From: Neorhizobium tomejilense
GTDB lineage: Bacteria > Pseudomonadota > Alphaproteobacteria > Rhizobiales > Rhizobiaceae
Direction: 5' to 3'
DNA: 64,000 nucleotides
Assembly (NCBI GenBank): GCA_002968845.1
Contig: PVBG01000004.1
Coordinates: 310,001-374,000 of the forward strand
The translations under genes and the position numbers were made by a program. Each line of letters starts with the position of its first letter. Position 1 is the stretch's first letter. This document shows positions 1 through 8,755 of this stretch, in pieces. A model generated the notes under the pieces. The model made no database searches, was not told the DNA's origin, and saw only the letters and a list, made by a program, of their open reading frames with translations.

Positions 1-1062
1 CGCCTGGGCGGTCGGAATGAAGACGGGCACGATGATCAGGAGGATTGCCGTGCCTTCCAGCACGCAGCCGAGCAGAAGCAGCAGGATGTTGACGAGGATG
101 AGAAAGCCGGTGGGCGTCAGGTCCCAGCTGGTCAACAGCACCCGCAGCGTGTCCGGGATATTTTCGATCGTCACGACATAGTTGAAGACCAGGGAACCGG
201 CGATCAACATGCCGATCGACGCCGTTGACTTGGCGCTGAGCAACAGCGAATCGTAGAAAGCTCCGAAGCTGATGCTCCGATAGATGACCAGCGAGATGAC
301 CAGCGCATAGGCGGCGGCGAGCGCGGCGGCTTCGGTCGGGGTCGTAATACCTGAATAGATGCAGCCGAGCAGCACGACCGGCATCATCAAGGCCGGGAAG
401 GCCCGCCAGGTGATGCGGGGAATATCCCGCAGCGGCACCGGATCTTCGACGGGGAAATTTTTGCGCCGCGCGGTGATCGCCACCTGCATCATCTGCAGGC
501 CGGCCATCAGCAGGCCAGGCACCATCCCCGCGAGGAAGAGGTAGCCGATCGAGGCATCCGACACGAGCGCATAGATGACCATCGGGATCGACGGCGGAAT
601 GATCGGGCCGATGACGGAGGTGACGGCCGTCAGCGCCGCGGCGTAGCTTGGCGTATAACGCCCGTCCCGCGTCATCATGTTCTGCATCATCCGGCCGCTG
701 CCGGCGGCGTCGGCGATCGCCGAGCCGGACATGCCGGCGAAGATGATGCTCTGCACCACATTGACCTGCGCCAGTCCACCACGGAAGCGGCCGACCAGCA
801 CGTTGCAGAATGCCAGCAGCCGTTCGGTCATCGAACCGATATTCATGAACTCCGCGGCCAGCACGAAGAGCGGGACCGAAAGGATGAGGTAGTTCGAATA
901 CATGCCGTTCAGGAACTGCTCGGCCACCGTGCCCATGTCCGCCCCGGCAAGAAGCAGGTAGAGGATCGAGCCGCACATCATCGAAAGGCCGATCGGCAGG
1001 CCAAGGAAGGCGAGCGCCGTGATGACGACGAGCGCGATCGAAAAGGGGCTTGTGAGGTTCAT
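1..1062 (-). CDS. dctM: TRAP transporter large permease (DctM family), partial
   Basis: This is the large membrane subunit of a tripartite ATP-independent periplasmic transporter, which imports organic acids using an ion gradient. The gene enters the window's left edge, so about 354 N-terminal residues are visible of a usual 425 or so. The reading shows repeated hydrophobic segments and the family's IIPPSIPMVIYA-type stretch, plus the GITTPTEAAA motif of DctM proteins. Its ATG at 1062 overlaps the TGA of the small-permease gene by four bases (ATGA), so the two are translationally coupled. The substrate cannot be read from the permease; the upstream binding protein sets it. Confidence 0.93.
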   Translation of the reverse strand, partial: MNLTSPFSIALVVITALAFLGLPIGLSMMCGSILYLLLAGADMGTVAEQFLNGMYSNYLILSVPLFVLAAEFMNIGSMTERLLAFCNVLVGRFRGGLAQVNVVQSIIFAGMSGSAIADAAGSGRMMQNMMTRDGRYTPSYAAALTAVTSVIGPIIPPSIPMVIYALVSDASIGYLFLAGMVPGLLMAGLQMMQVAITARRKNFPVEDPVPLRDIPRITWRAFPALMMPVVLLGCIYSGITTPTEAAALAAAYALVISLVIYRSISFGAFYDSLLLSAKSTASIGMLIAGSLVFNYVVTIENIPDTLRVLLTSWDLTPTGFLILVNILLLLLGCVLEGTAILLIIVPVFIPTAQA

Positions 1063-1577
1063 ACGCCCGAGCCCGCCTTGGTGGGATCAAAGGCTTCGGG
1101 CGCCCTGCCGCGAACCGCGAGCACCCCGAGCCAGATGTAACGCACGATCATCGCGACGGCGAAGACGATGTAGATGGAATAGAGGTAATCGAAGCGGATC
1201 TTCAAATAGGCGGTGCTCTCCACCTTCATGAAGGTCACGTAATCGATCACCGCCGGCAGGGATATGCCGAACAGGACGACGAGCGCGATGGCGCAGATGA
1301 TCTGCATCACCCGCCGCGCCCTGTCGCCGGCGCCAGCCCAGAAGAAGTCGAAGCGGATCTCCTCCACTTCCCGCACCACGAAGGCAGCGCCAAACAGCAC
1401 GATCCAGATCCACAACACGACGCTGATCTCGTTGGTCCAGCCAACCGACAGGTTCAGGATGTAGCGGAAGACGATCTGCAGAACGAAGGCGGCAAACATC
1501 CCGAGCAGCATCAGTGCCAGGAGATTTTCGGCGCGGCGCCGCAGCCAGCCGCCGGCAGCGATAAGTTTCGAATTCAT
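1059..1577 (-). CDS. dctQ: TRAP transporter small permease (DctQ family)
   Basis: This 172-residue protein is the small membrane subunit that pairs with DctM in the inner membrane. Four hydrophobic segments are visible at roughly residues 21-40, 51-68, 92-110 and 131-150, with the charged stretch REVEEIRFDFF between the second and third, as usual for DctQ. It lies between the binding-protein gene and dctM and overlaps dctM by four bases. A 98-bp gap containing a perfect 20-bp palindrome separates it from dctP, which fits differential expression of binding protein and permeases. Assignment to the family is secure and the substrate is not. Confidence 0.93.
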   Translation of the reverse strand: MNSKLIAAGGWLRRRAENLLALMLLGMFAAFVLQIVFRYILNLSVGWTNEISVVLWIWIVLFGAAFVVREVEEIRFDFFWAGAGDRARRVMQIICAIALVVLFGISLPAVIDYVTFMKVESTAYLKIRFDYLYSIYIVFAVAMIVRYIWLGVLAVRGRAPEAFDPTKAGSGV

Positions 1578-1651
1578 TTACCCCCTCCCCCGGAGGTTCG
1601 GCCACCAGGCCGGGCGTTTGACCGCTCCGGCCTGCCGCCGCATTTGTGAGG

Positions 1652-1671
1652 AGCCCGCCCATGGGCGGGCT
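1652..1671. promoter_or_regulatory. Perfect 20-bp GC-rich palindrome between dctP and dctQ
   Basis: The sequence AGCCCGCCCA is followed directly by its reverse complement TGGGCGGGCT, five bases after the dctP stop codon. In the transcript this would fold into a strong hairpin without a following U-run. It could protect the 3' end of dctP mRNA or attenuate transcription into dctQ and dctM, a usual way to make more binding protein than permease. The role is inferred. Confidence 0.5.
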
Positions 1672-1675
1672 ATTT

Positions 1676-2659
1676 TCAGATTGCCGCAACCTTTTCGAGG
1701 ACGCCTTTCGGCCAGGACTTGGCAAGGTCGGAGGCCAGGTATTTCTCCTGGGCAAATTTGCGGAACGCGGCGATGTCCGGCTCGTAAATATTGAGGCCGG
1801 CCTTCTTGAATTCGTCGACCAGCGTCTTCTCCTGCGCAAGGTGCTGGTCCTCGCTCCACTTCATCGCCTTGTCGGCGGCTGCCTGGAAGGACTTCTGCTG
1901 ATCGGCGCTCATGCCCTTCCAGATCTTGCTGGAAATGGTGAGCAGATCGTAGCCGATGAGGTGCGAGGTCATGACGATCTGCGACATGACTTCATAGAAC
2001 TTCATGTTCTTGACGTTCGGCAGCGGATTGTCCTGGCCGTCGATCGCGCCGGTCTGCAGACCGGTATAGACTTCGGCATAAGCCATCGGCGTGGGGTTGG
2101 CCCCGAGCGCGGCGCCAAGGAACTGCCATGCATCGCCACCCGGCATGCGCAGCTTGATGCCCGCCATGTCCGCGGGCGTGGTGATCTTCTTGTTCGGCTT
2201 CAAACCGATCTGCCGGGCGCCGAAATAGGTCGGGCCGAGAATATGAACGCCGAGTTTTTCGTCGGCCATCTTCTTGAATTCCGCGCCGGCCTCGCTCTGG
2301 AAGAACTTGGTCACATGCTGCGCGTCGCGGAACAGATAGGCCGAGGTGAGCACCGACCATTCCGGAATCTGGTTGGAAATATCCTGCGGGGCGATATTGC
2401 CCATCTGCAGATTGCCGCGCTGGATGGCGACGAGCTCGGTTCCCTGCTTGAAGAGGTTGCCGCCGTAATAAGGCTCCAGCTTGTACGAGCCGGCGATCGC
2501 CTCGGCGAACATCTTGGTCATCTGGGCGCGAATATCCTGTTCGGAAAATACCGCGGAAAACTTCAGGACCGGCTTGTCCTGTGCCAGCGCCGGCACGGAC
2601 AGGGCGGCGGTTGCCAATGTGGCGCCGAGAAAGTGTCGGCGGGTCAGATCGAATGTCAT
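1676..2659 (-). CDS. dctP: TRAP transporter substrate-binding protein (DctP family)
   Basis: This 327-residue periplasmic protein would capture the substrate for the DctQM permease. The start at 2659 is chosen because GAGGAGGAGG lies just upstream and the N-terminus then begins with a signal peptide; the open frame runs further up without a credible start. The signal carries a twin-arginine motif (TRRHFLG, residues 6-12) and ends near VPALAQ. The conserved carboxylate-binding arginine of DctP proteins is visible in GIKLRMP (Arg171), followed by the family's GAIDGQDNP stretch, so an organic-acid substrate is likely. It is the first gene of the operon and diverges from a GntR regulator gene. 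Confidence 0.93.
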   Translation of the reverse strand: MTFDLTRRHFLGATLATAALSVPALAQDKPVLKFSAVFSEQDIRAQMTKMFAEAIAGSYKLEPYYGGNLFKQGTELVAIQRGNLQMGNIAPQDISNQIPEWSVLTSAYLFRDAQHVTKFFQSEAGAEFKKMADEKLGVHILGPTYFGARQIGLKPNKKITTPADMAGIKLRMPGGDAWQFLGAALGANPTPMAYAEVYTGLQTGAIDGQDNPLPNVKNMKFYEVMSQIVMTSHLIGYDLLTISSKIWKGMSADQQKSFQAAADKAMKWSEDQHLAQEKTLVDEFKKAGLNIYEPDIAAFRKFAQEKYLASDLAKSWPKGVLEKVAAI

Positions 2660-2754
2660 GGGCTGGTTCCTCCTCCTCACGGCGCGCCGCTTACCTGCGA
2701 CGAAGCCTCCCTTGTGCAAGCCATTCCTCCCGAGAACGCCGCACCTTCGTATTG

Positions 2755-2770
2755 TACGAAATAGTTCGTA
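2755..2770. promoter_or_regulatory. Probable GntR operator, TACGAA-N4-TTCGTA
   Basis: A perfect inverted repeat, TACGAA ATAG TTCGTA, lies between the divergent dctP and GntR-family genes, about 95 bp upstream of the dctP start. Its position and symmetry fit autoregulation and control of the transporter by the adjacent regulator. The binding itself is inferred. Confidence 0.55.
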
Positions 2771-2898
2771 TAAGTCAATTCTCTCTTTGCCTGACTTCCC
2801 GGGCTTTCAGGCTGAAATCGCAAATCATCAGATTAAGAGCATTCTACCCTGTATTTTCTTTTTCATCAGCTATATACGATCTGCTCAAAGGGGGAAAC

Positions 2899-3573
2899 AT
2901 GCTAAAATCAGGAAAAGAGGCAGCCGAGACGATCGGCGAGACCGTGTTTCGGCGGATACGCCAGGATATCATTTCCGGCGCCCTGCCCCCTGGTTCCAAA
3001 ATCAGGCTGGAGCAGACCAAGGAGCGTTATTCCGTCAGCGTCTCGACGCTCAGGGAAATATTGAGCCGGCTCACCACAGAGAACCTCGTTATCGCCGAAG
3101 GGCAGCGTGGGTTCGAAGTGAGCCCTGCGTCGCGGCGGGAACTCCTGGAACTGGCCGACCTTCGCATCCTGCTTGAAAGCCATGCGATCGGCCTCTCCTT
3201 CGCAACGGGAGATCTGGACTGGGAAGCGCGGATCGTCGCGGCGCATCACAAGCTTTCGGCGATCGAGCGGCAGCTTCTCGAAGGCGACGCCTCACGCACC
3301 GTCGATTGGGTACGTTACGATTGGGAATTTCATCAGGCTCTCGTCTCGGCCTGCAATTCCGAGACGCTGATGGCGACGCTCTCATCCGTCTTCGACCGCT
3401 TCCTGCGGTACCATCTGCTGGCCGAAAGTTTTCGCGGCAAACCGGTGGTGGACGACCACCGGCGGCTTTTCGAGCTTGCCATGAAACGGGATGTCGGCGG
3501 CGCTCGGGATATACTGACGCGGCATGTCCGCAACGGCACCGAACATGTCCTGAAAAGCGGCCGTATCCGCTGA
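2899..3573 (+). CDS. GntR-family regulator with FCD domain
   Basis: This 224-residue protein is a FadR-subfamily transcription factor. An N-terminal winged helix-turn-helix occupies about residues 10-75 (with STLREILSRLTTENLV as recognition region), and an all-helical FCD effector domain follows from about residue 82. FCD metal-ligand positions are visible in YDWEFHQ, VVDDHRRLFE and LTRHVRNG, so it probably binds a metal-coordinated carboxylate. The start at ATG 2899 follows AAAGGGGG; an upstream open extension has no family similarity. It is divergent from dctP with a palindrome between them, so it most likely represses the TRAP operon until the substrate appears. Confidence 0.9.
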   Translation: MLKSGKEAAETIGETVFRRIRQDIISGALPPGSKIRLEQTKERYSVSVSTLREILSRLTTENLVIAEGQRGFEVSPASRRELLELADLRILLESHAIGLSFATGDLDWEARIVAAHHKLSAIERQLLEGDASRTVDWVRYDWEFHQALVSACNSETLMATLSSVFDRFLRYHLLAESFRGKPVVDDHRRLFELAMKRDVGGARDILTRHVRNGTEHVLKSGRIR

Positions 3574-3657
3574 TATGACCGCCAATTGACAACAGGTCTT
3601 GCCGAGACGGTCCAGCATGTCCTTTCGGTCGCGGTCCGGGCAGACGACCCCAGCGGA

Positions 3658-4440
3658 TCAGGTGGCAAAACTGTTGGAGAGGCGGTCCAGATCTTCCGAG
3701 ATTGCAGCTGCGGCCGACTGCAGGATCGGAGCGTAGCGTTCGCAAGCTTCCCGTTCCGAGCCGAAGGCCGACTTGAAGTAGGTCAGTCCTATGCTCGCCA
3801 GGACCCGCCCACCCTGGCCGAGGATTGGAACGCCGATGGTATTGGAGTTCTTTGGCTCCACGAGAGACGACCGGGTGGCATAGCCGTCTCGATGGACCTT
3901 GCTGACGACCCGCTTCAGTTCGGCCGGATGATGACTGAGCGCGTTCTCCGGATCGTCCGACCTTTTCAGCACGTCGATGATCAGGTCGAATTCATCCTTG
4001 TCGAGGAAGGCAAGGTAAGCGAGGCCCAGTCCGCGCGTAAGCAGACAGAGACGCTTGTTGACCGTACTGTGAAACGGCGAAATAAAGCTGTCCGGCACCG
4101 TGCTGAAGCGCACCACCATCCCGTCATAGTCCGGCAGGGCTATCGCTATCGGCCATTTGTGTTTGCGGGTCATTGCGATCGCCCAAGCACGCCCTGCTTC
4201 CACCACCAGCGGTCCCTTGTGAAAGCCGGAGCTCAAGGACGTCACCAGCCCGCTGACCTGATAGCCGCCCTGTCTCGTATCATTTTCCACATATCCGGCT
4301 TCCTCGAGCGTCCGCAGGATACGAACGAGAGTAGGTTTCGGAAGCTTTGTCCGGGCATGCAGTTGGGCAATTGTATTGATTGGGTGAAGGTTCAGCTCTT
4401 GCAGAACATTCATCGCGCGTTCGATTGCTCGAATGCCCAT
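3658..4440 (-). CDS. IclR-family transcriptional regulator
   Basis: This 260-residue protein has an N-terminal winged helix-turn-helix (residues 1-65, with LPKPTLVRILRTLEEAGYV) and a C-terminal IclR effector domain ending in the usual SIGLTYF and SAAAAISEDL region. It resembles the MhpR branch that controls aromatic-acid catabolism. A GGAGGA ribosome site precedes the ATG. The gene diverges from the hydrolase gene at 4560, and a perfect ATTTCG-N5-CGAAAT palindrome lies between them. Two related palindromes stand between the divergent genes at 7642 and 8756, so its regulon may cover the whole 4.5-10.3 kb block. Effector unknown. Confidence 0.9.
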   Translation of the reverse strand: MGIRAIERAMNVLQELNLHPINTIAQLHARTKLPKPTLVRILRTLEEAGYVENDTRQGGYQVSGLVTSLSSGFHKGPLVVEAGRAWAIAMTRKHKWPIAIALPDYDGMVVRFSTVPDSFISPFHSTVNKRLCLLTRGLGLAYLAFLDKDEFDLIIDVLKRSDDPENALSHHPAELKRVVSKVHRDGYATRSSLVEPKNSNTIGVPILGQGGRVLASIGLTYFKSAFGSEREACERYAPILQSAAAAISEDLDRLSNSFAT

Positions 4441-4470
4441 GGATCCTCCTCCCGTAGAATCTAGATGGCT

Positions 4471-4487
4471 ATTTCGACTAGCGAAAT
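4471..4487. promoter_or_regulatory. Probable IclR operator, ATTTCG-N5-CGAAAT
   Basis: This 17-bp perfect interrupted palindrome sits in the 119-bp gap between the IclR gene (minus) and the hydrolase gene (plus). The arms and 5-bp spacer resemble the paired sites at 8640 and 8674, which keep TTTCG-N5-AGAAA. It is the natural candidate for binding by the adjacent regulator. Confidence 0.55.
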
Positions 4488-4559
4488 GCCGGGGATGATA
4501 GGTTGTCGCGGTCTGGAGTCAAGCTTTAGGGAGGTCCAGGATGTAAGTAGGAGATTGCC

Positions 4560-5507
4560 ATGGCTTCGGCAGACGATGTGAACCGCAATAGACAGGAAGT
4601 CAGAAAGCTTATCGCCGGTGTTGACGATGAATTGGCCAGCCGCTTGCTGCGTGGCGCAGTCGATCTTCACGTTCACTCCGGCCCCTCGACGATGCCCAGA
4701 AAACTCGACCACATGGAGGCCGCCGAAGAGGCAGCGGCGGCGGGTATGCGCGGGCTTCTGTTCAAGGACCATCATTATTCGGTCGCGCCGGTGATCCCGA
4801 TGATGGAGCGGCTGCTTGGAGACCGTGGCCTGTCGATGTTCAGCGGCCTCGTGCTCAATAATTCGACGGGGGGATTGAACCCGTTCGTCGTCGATGCCCA
4901 ACTGAAAATGGGCGCGAAGCTGATCTGGATGCCAACTGCACAGGCAGCCAATCACATCCGCAGCGCGCATCGCAAGACGCGGCTTGCTTCGAATGTCCAG
5001 CTTAGACATTCGCCGGCGCTGACGCCTCTCGATGCCTATGGGAATATTTTGGACGAGGTGAAGCAGATCCTCGACATGATTGCGGAGTTCGACGCTATTC
5101 TGTCCTCCGGACATCTGCATGTCTGGGAAATCTGGAAGCTCTTCGATGAAGCGCGGGCCCGCGGCGTCAAGCGACTGCTCGTCAATCATCCGATGTACGG
5201 GCTCCACTTCACCCCCGACGACGTTCGCGAACTGGCTCTACTGGGCGCCCTCATCGAACAGTCCGCCGGCCTCTATGTCGATTCCCGCTTCAACACCTAT
5301 ACGCCTGAGGAATTCAGGGAGCACATCCTAGCTGCAGGCGTCGAACATTCCTCGATCGGCTCGGATCTCGGGCAGATCGACAACCCCACGCCGGTGGAAG
5401 GCATGCGCCAGGCGATCAAGCTCTGCCTGGCATTGGGTTTCAGCGAAACGGAGGTGCGGACCATGGTTGCAGACAATCCGGCCAAGCTGGTCGGATTGCC
5501 GACGTGA
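4560..5507 (+). CDS. DUF6282-type metal-dependent hydrolase-like protein
   Basis: This 315-residue protein resembles the DUF6282 group, distant relatives of the amidohydrolase/PHP metal-dependent hydrolases. Likely metal-site residues are visible in VDLHVHSGPS (His37 and His39), FKDHHYSV (His70 and His71), SSGHLHVWE and NHPMYGLHF, and a late Asp occurs in SIGSDLGQ. No signal peptide is seen, so it should act in the cytoplasm. It heads a two-gene unit with the oxidoreductase 26 bp downstream and probably answers to the divergent IclR regulator. The reaction is unknown; hydrolysis of an amide, lactone or cyclic intermediate is the reasonable guess. Confidence 0.7.
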   Translation: MASADDVNRNRQEVRKLIAGVDDELASRLLRGAVDLHVHSGPSTMPRKLDHMEAAEEAAAAGMRGLLFKDHHYSVAPVIPMMERLLGDRGLSMFSGLVLNNSTGGLNPFVVDAQLKMGAKLIWMPTAQAANHIRSAHRKTRLASNVQLRHSPALTPLDAYGNILDEVKQILDMIAEFDAILSSGHLHVWEIWKLFDEARARGVKRLLVNHPMYGLHFTPDDVRELALLGALIEQSAGLYVDSRFNTYTPEEFREHILAAGVEHSSIGSDLGQIDNPTPVEGMRQAIKLCLALGFSETEVRTMVADNPAKLVGLPT

Positions 5508-5533
5508 CCATTCCATTCCGCTGACCCAGCCAC

Positions 5534-6538
5534 ATGCAAGTCATCGAGATCGAACGCCCGGGCGGGCCTGAAGTTCTTCGGATCATTGAACGACCGCGGC
5601 CGCGGCCGCAGGCCGGAGAGGTGCTGATCCGTGTCGTCGCGGCCGGGGTCAACCGGCCGGATGTCCAGCAGCGGCGCGGTCTTTATCCGCCGCCACCAGG
5701 CGCCTCCGAAATTCCCGGTCTCGACGTTGCCGGGGTCATCGACGACGTCGGTGAAGGCGTAGACGGGCTTCGGGCGGGAGACCTGGTCTGCGCACTCGTC
5801 AACGGCGGCGGTTATGCGGAGTTCTGCCTGGCGCCGGCCTTGCAATGCATGCGGATCCCGAAGGGACTGAGCTTCATCGAGGCTGCTTCGCTTCCGGAAG
5901 TCTTCTTCACGGCCTGGAACAATCTGATCTGGCTGGCGCGACTGGAATATGGGGAGACCCTGCTGATCCAGGGCGGCACCAGCGGGGTTGGAATGGCTGG
6001 CATCCAGATCGCCACGCAGCTTCGAGGCGCAACCGTTTTTGCGACCGCCGGCACCGACGAGAAGCGAGTGGTCTGCAAGGCCGTTGGCGCGCAAGCCGCG
6101 GTCGACTATCGCGATGCCTGGGATGAACAGATCCGCGACCTGACCGGCGGCGAAGGGGTCGATGTCATCCTGGACGGGCAAGCCGGAACCGAGACGCAGC
6201 GCCAGCTGGACCTCTTGAAGGACGACGGCCGGCTCGTCTTCATCGCCAGCCATCAAGGCAGCATGGCGCAGGTGAACATCCGCACGCTGGTTCGCCGACG
6301 GCTGACGATCACCGGATCGACGCTGAGACCAAGGCCACCCTCCTACAAGGAACGGCTTGCGAAAGACCTGGTCGACCACGTCTGGCCGCTGCTTGAGGAC
6401 GGCCGCATTGTCACCCGCATTCATCAGGTCGTCCCGTTCGGGCAAGTGCGGGAGGCTCATCGCATCCTCGACGAAAACCGCCAGATCGGCAAAGTTGTCC
6501 TTGCCGTCGATCCGGCGCTTGCTCACACCGTTCCATAG
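5534..6538 (+). CDS. Quinone oxidoreductase-like zinc-independent MDR protein
   Basis: This 334-residue protein belongs to the zinc-independent medium-chain dehydrogenase/reductase superfamily, closest in motif to the PIG3-type NAD(P)H:quinone oxidoreductases. The N-terminal catalytic domain shows AAGVNRPDVQQRRGLYPPPP, and the Rossmann domain shows the NADPH-binding LIQGGTSGVG at about residue 145. The usual structural-zinc cysteine cluster is absent. It follows the hydrolase gene by 26 bp and is probably co-transcribed. In this context it may reduce an enone or quinone intermediate; the true substrate is not readable. Confidence 0.85.
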   Translation: MQVIEIERPGGPEVLRIIERPRPRPQAGEVLIRVVAAGVNRPDVQQRRGLYPPPPGASEIPGLDVAGVIDDVGEGVDGLRAGDLVCALVNGGGYAEFCLAPALQCMRIPKGLSFIEAASLPEVFFTAWNNLIWLARLEYGETLLIQGGTSGVGMAGIQIATQLRGATVFATAGTDEKRVVCKAVGAQAAVDYRDAWDEQIRDLTGGEGVDVILDGQAGTETQRQLDLLKDDGRLVFIASHQGSMAQVNIRTLVRRRLTITGSTLRPRPPSYKERLAKDLVDHVWPLLEDGRIVTRIHQVVPFGQVREAHRILDENRQIGKVVLAVDPALAHTVP

Positions 6539-6586
6539 CCGCCGCCGACATCTGAGACCCGGAGCCGACGGCGAGCCGATAGGTCG

Positions 6587-7504
6587 TCAGACCTGCGGCA
6601 TCGGGTAGTCGTCCGCGTTGAGGACCCAGCCCGGCTTTTGCGAAAAATCCATCCGCGGCGGCGCGAAGATGTCCACCAGTTGATTGACGCCGGTAGATTC
6701 AGCGGTTGTCGTGTGGATCGCGGGCGGCGGGATAACGCAGATCGACGGCGATTCGCAGTAGAGGTGCTCGTCCTCCCGCCAGATGTTCATGTTCGTAGTC
6801 CAGGGCCAGCGCAGATGGTGCGTAAAGGAACCGCTTACCGCCAGCGAGCACTGCTCGAAATCGTCGTGATGGTGCGGGGACACCTTGTCCCGCTCGCGAG
6901 GACCGATGCGCGGCGACAGATAGTTGATCATGAACGTCGTGCAGCGGTAGATGCGCCCGAACCGGGACGGATCGTCCGGAACCTCCAGCGTATACCACTT
7001 CAACTTCAGCCCGCCGGGCGGCTCCGGCCAGGCTTCGAAAAGAGGGACATTGGGATGCGCGCCGAGGAAGGCATCCGCGTTCGAAGCGGCGCGAGCCAAG
7101 TCCTCCGACTTCGGTGTAAAAAGGCGAACGATGCTGCCGCCCGTCGACACCCGGATGGAGCTGTCGCCCGGCGGCACGAAGGCGACGGAATAGCCCGGAA
7201 CGACGGTGGTTCCCTCCGCGGTGGTGATTTCGACCGAAGTCTCCTTGTCGGGAATGATCAAGGCATATTCATCGGGCTGCGACCGGCGTGAGAAGATGCC
7301 ACCCTCTTTCGCGTTGCTGTATGCGACGACGAAGTTCTGTCCACGGCTGATCCATGTGTCGCCGTTGGCATCGGCGATCTGGGGCGCGGTTTCGTAGAAC
7401 AGGGCAAGCTGCGAGCCGAAATAGCTGTTGTGCACCTTCGTGCCGCTTGGTTTCGCAGCATTGGACAGATTGGATCGTGGGTCACTCTGAACGTACATTG
7501 GCAT
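6587..7504 (-). CDS. Uncharacterised cupin-like protein
   Basis: I do not recognise this 305-residue protein with certainty. It is predicted soluble without a signal peptide. The second half has a cupin-like arrangement: PHHHDDFEQCSLAVSG supplies a His/His/Glu metal-site pattern and IPPPAIHTTTA supplies a later His, and the first half (EYALIIPDKETSVEITT and VPGYSVAFVPPGD) looks like another beta-barrel. A bicupin dioxygenase, isomerase or binding protein is possible. It lies downstream of the BKACE gene on the same strand with a 137-bp gap, and its end faces the end of the oxidoreductase gene at 6538. Confidence 0.6.
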   Translation of the reverse strand: MPMYVQSDPRSNLSNAAKPSGTKVHNSYFGSQLALFYETAPQIADANGDTWISRGQNFVVAYSNAKEGGIFSRRSQPDEYALIIPDKETSVEITTAEGTTVVPGYSVAFVPPGDSSIRVSTGGSIVRLFTPKSEDLARAASNADAFLGAHPNVPLFEAWPEPPGGLKLKWYTLEVPDDPSRFGRIYRCTTFMINYLSPRIGPRERDKVSPHHHDDFEQCSLAVSGSFTHHLRWPWTTNMNIWREDEHLYCESPSICVIPPPAIHTTTAESTGVNQLVDIFAPPRMDFSQKPGWVLNADDYPMPQV

Positions 7505-7641
7505 CTCCGCTTTTGTGCCAGAAATCGCTGGCCGTGATCGAAATCGTCTGGCCCCGTGCCAGGGGACCGGATGGCATTGAGGCCGGGCTACGGCCCGCGT
7601 TCCGGGGGAGCCGGCCGAGCGACATGCACCGCCGCCAGGAT

Positions 7642-8535
7642 CTAGCGTGGCTTCGGCAGCTGCTTCTTCAGCCCCAGAATTTCTCGCGCCTCGCCGGCGG
7701 TCGCGATGGTGCCTCCCAGCTCTCTTAAAATGCGCACGGCTTTCTCCACGAGCACGGTGTTGCTCGCTGCGAGGACGCCTTTTTCCAGATAGATGTTATC
7801 CTCCAGGCCGACCCGAACGTGGCCGCCCAGAAGCCAGGCCTGCGCCAGCATCGGAAATTCCCAGCGCCCCACGCCAAAAGCCGCCCAATGCGCGCCCGCC
7901 GGCAGAAGCGACTTCATGTACATCAGCGTTTCCGGCGTGGCGATTGCCCCGTAACGCACTCCGAGCACGATCTGGAATAGCGCGGGCTCCGCCAGCCTCC
8001 GCTCCTGAAGGAACTGATTGGCGAGCTGGATGTCTCCCGTATCGAATACCTCGATCTCCGGCAGTACGCCCGCATTGCGAATGATGTCCGCCATGACCGC
8101 GAGATTGCGGGGCGTATTGATGACGACGGAAGAACCGGAATACATCGTGTTGAAATCGAGGCTGCAGATCTCCGGCCGCAGGGAAGCGATATGTTCGACC
8201 CGATACTCCGGTCGCATCAGTGTGGTCCCCGGTGCCGCAATGCGCGGTTCGTCTTCGCCGGGGATGAACCGCCCGCCAGGGCCGGTCGTCAGGTTGATGA
8301 TCACGTCCTCGTCCGCTGCCCGCAGGCGCTCGACAACCTCGCGATAGTGCTGCAACTCCATGCTGGGCCTGCCATCCGGATGCCTCACATGGATATGAAC
8401 GATCGCAGCGCCCGCCCGCGCAGCATCGATGCAGGCAGCGGCGATCTGCTCCGGAGTGACCGGCAGATAGGGGGTCTGATCGACTGTCGTGATATTTCCT
8501 GTGACGGCGCAGCTTATAATGGTCGGATTGGCCAA
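7642..8535 (-). CDS. BKACE-family beta-keto acid cleavage enzyme
   Basis: This 297-residue protein belongs to the BKACE (formerly DUF849) family, whose members condense a beta-keto acid with acetyl-CoA to give acetoacetate and a CoA ester; 3-keto-5-aminohexanoate cleavage enzyme is the type member. It is a TIM barrel with a Zn site, and AAIVHIHVRHPDGRPS carries the two metal histidines (His47 and His49). A Glu in EIEVFDTGD follows near residue 165. The gene diverges from the aldolase gene at 8756, with two palindromes in the intergenic region. Members differ widely in substrate, so only the reaction type is supported. Confidence 0.88.
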   Translation of the reverse strand: MANPTIISCAVTGNITTVDQTPYLPVTPEQIAAACIDAARAGAAIVHIHVRHPDGRPSMELQHYREVVERLRAADEDVIINLTTGPGGRFIPGEDEPRIAAPGTTLMRPEYRVEHIASLRPEICSLDFNTMYSGSSVVINTPRNLAVMADIIRNAGVLPEIEVFDTGDIQLANQFLQERRLAEPALFQIVLGVRYGAIATPETLMYMKSLLPAGAHWAAFGVGRWEFPMLAQAWLLGGHVRVGLEDNIYLEKGVLAASNTVLVEKAVRILRELGGTIATAGEAREILGLKKQLPKPR

Positions 8536-8639
8536 GGCTTTTGGTTTCCTCGTTGAGCGTCACGCGCGAATGAAGTCGCACTGTCCTAAAGACATTGGCT
8601 CGCACCCGAAGCTGCGGATCACAATCGTTATCGTCGGCC

Positions 8640-8690
8640 GTTTCGCGAGAAGAAACGCCAGCCGAGTGGGAATGTTTCGCAGGGAGAAAC
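8640..8690. promoter_or_regulatory. Two palindromes GTTTC-N7-GAAAC, probable IclR operators
   Basis: Positions 8640-8656 and 8674-8690 each read GTTTC-N7-GAAAC and begin at a 34-bp interval. Written as TTTCG-N5-AGAAA, both match the palindrome at 4471 except for one base in the right arm. They lie in the 220-bp region between the divergent BKACE and aldolase genes. No regulator gene adjoins them, so the IclR protein at 3658 is the nearest candidate. Confidence 0.5.
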
Positions 8691-8755
8691 GGGACCGCAA
8701 TTGCCTTCGTTCCTGACAAGGGAATGGCTAGGGATCGGTATCGAAAGGTGGACCG

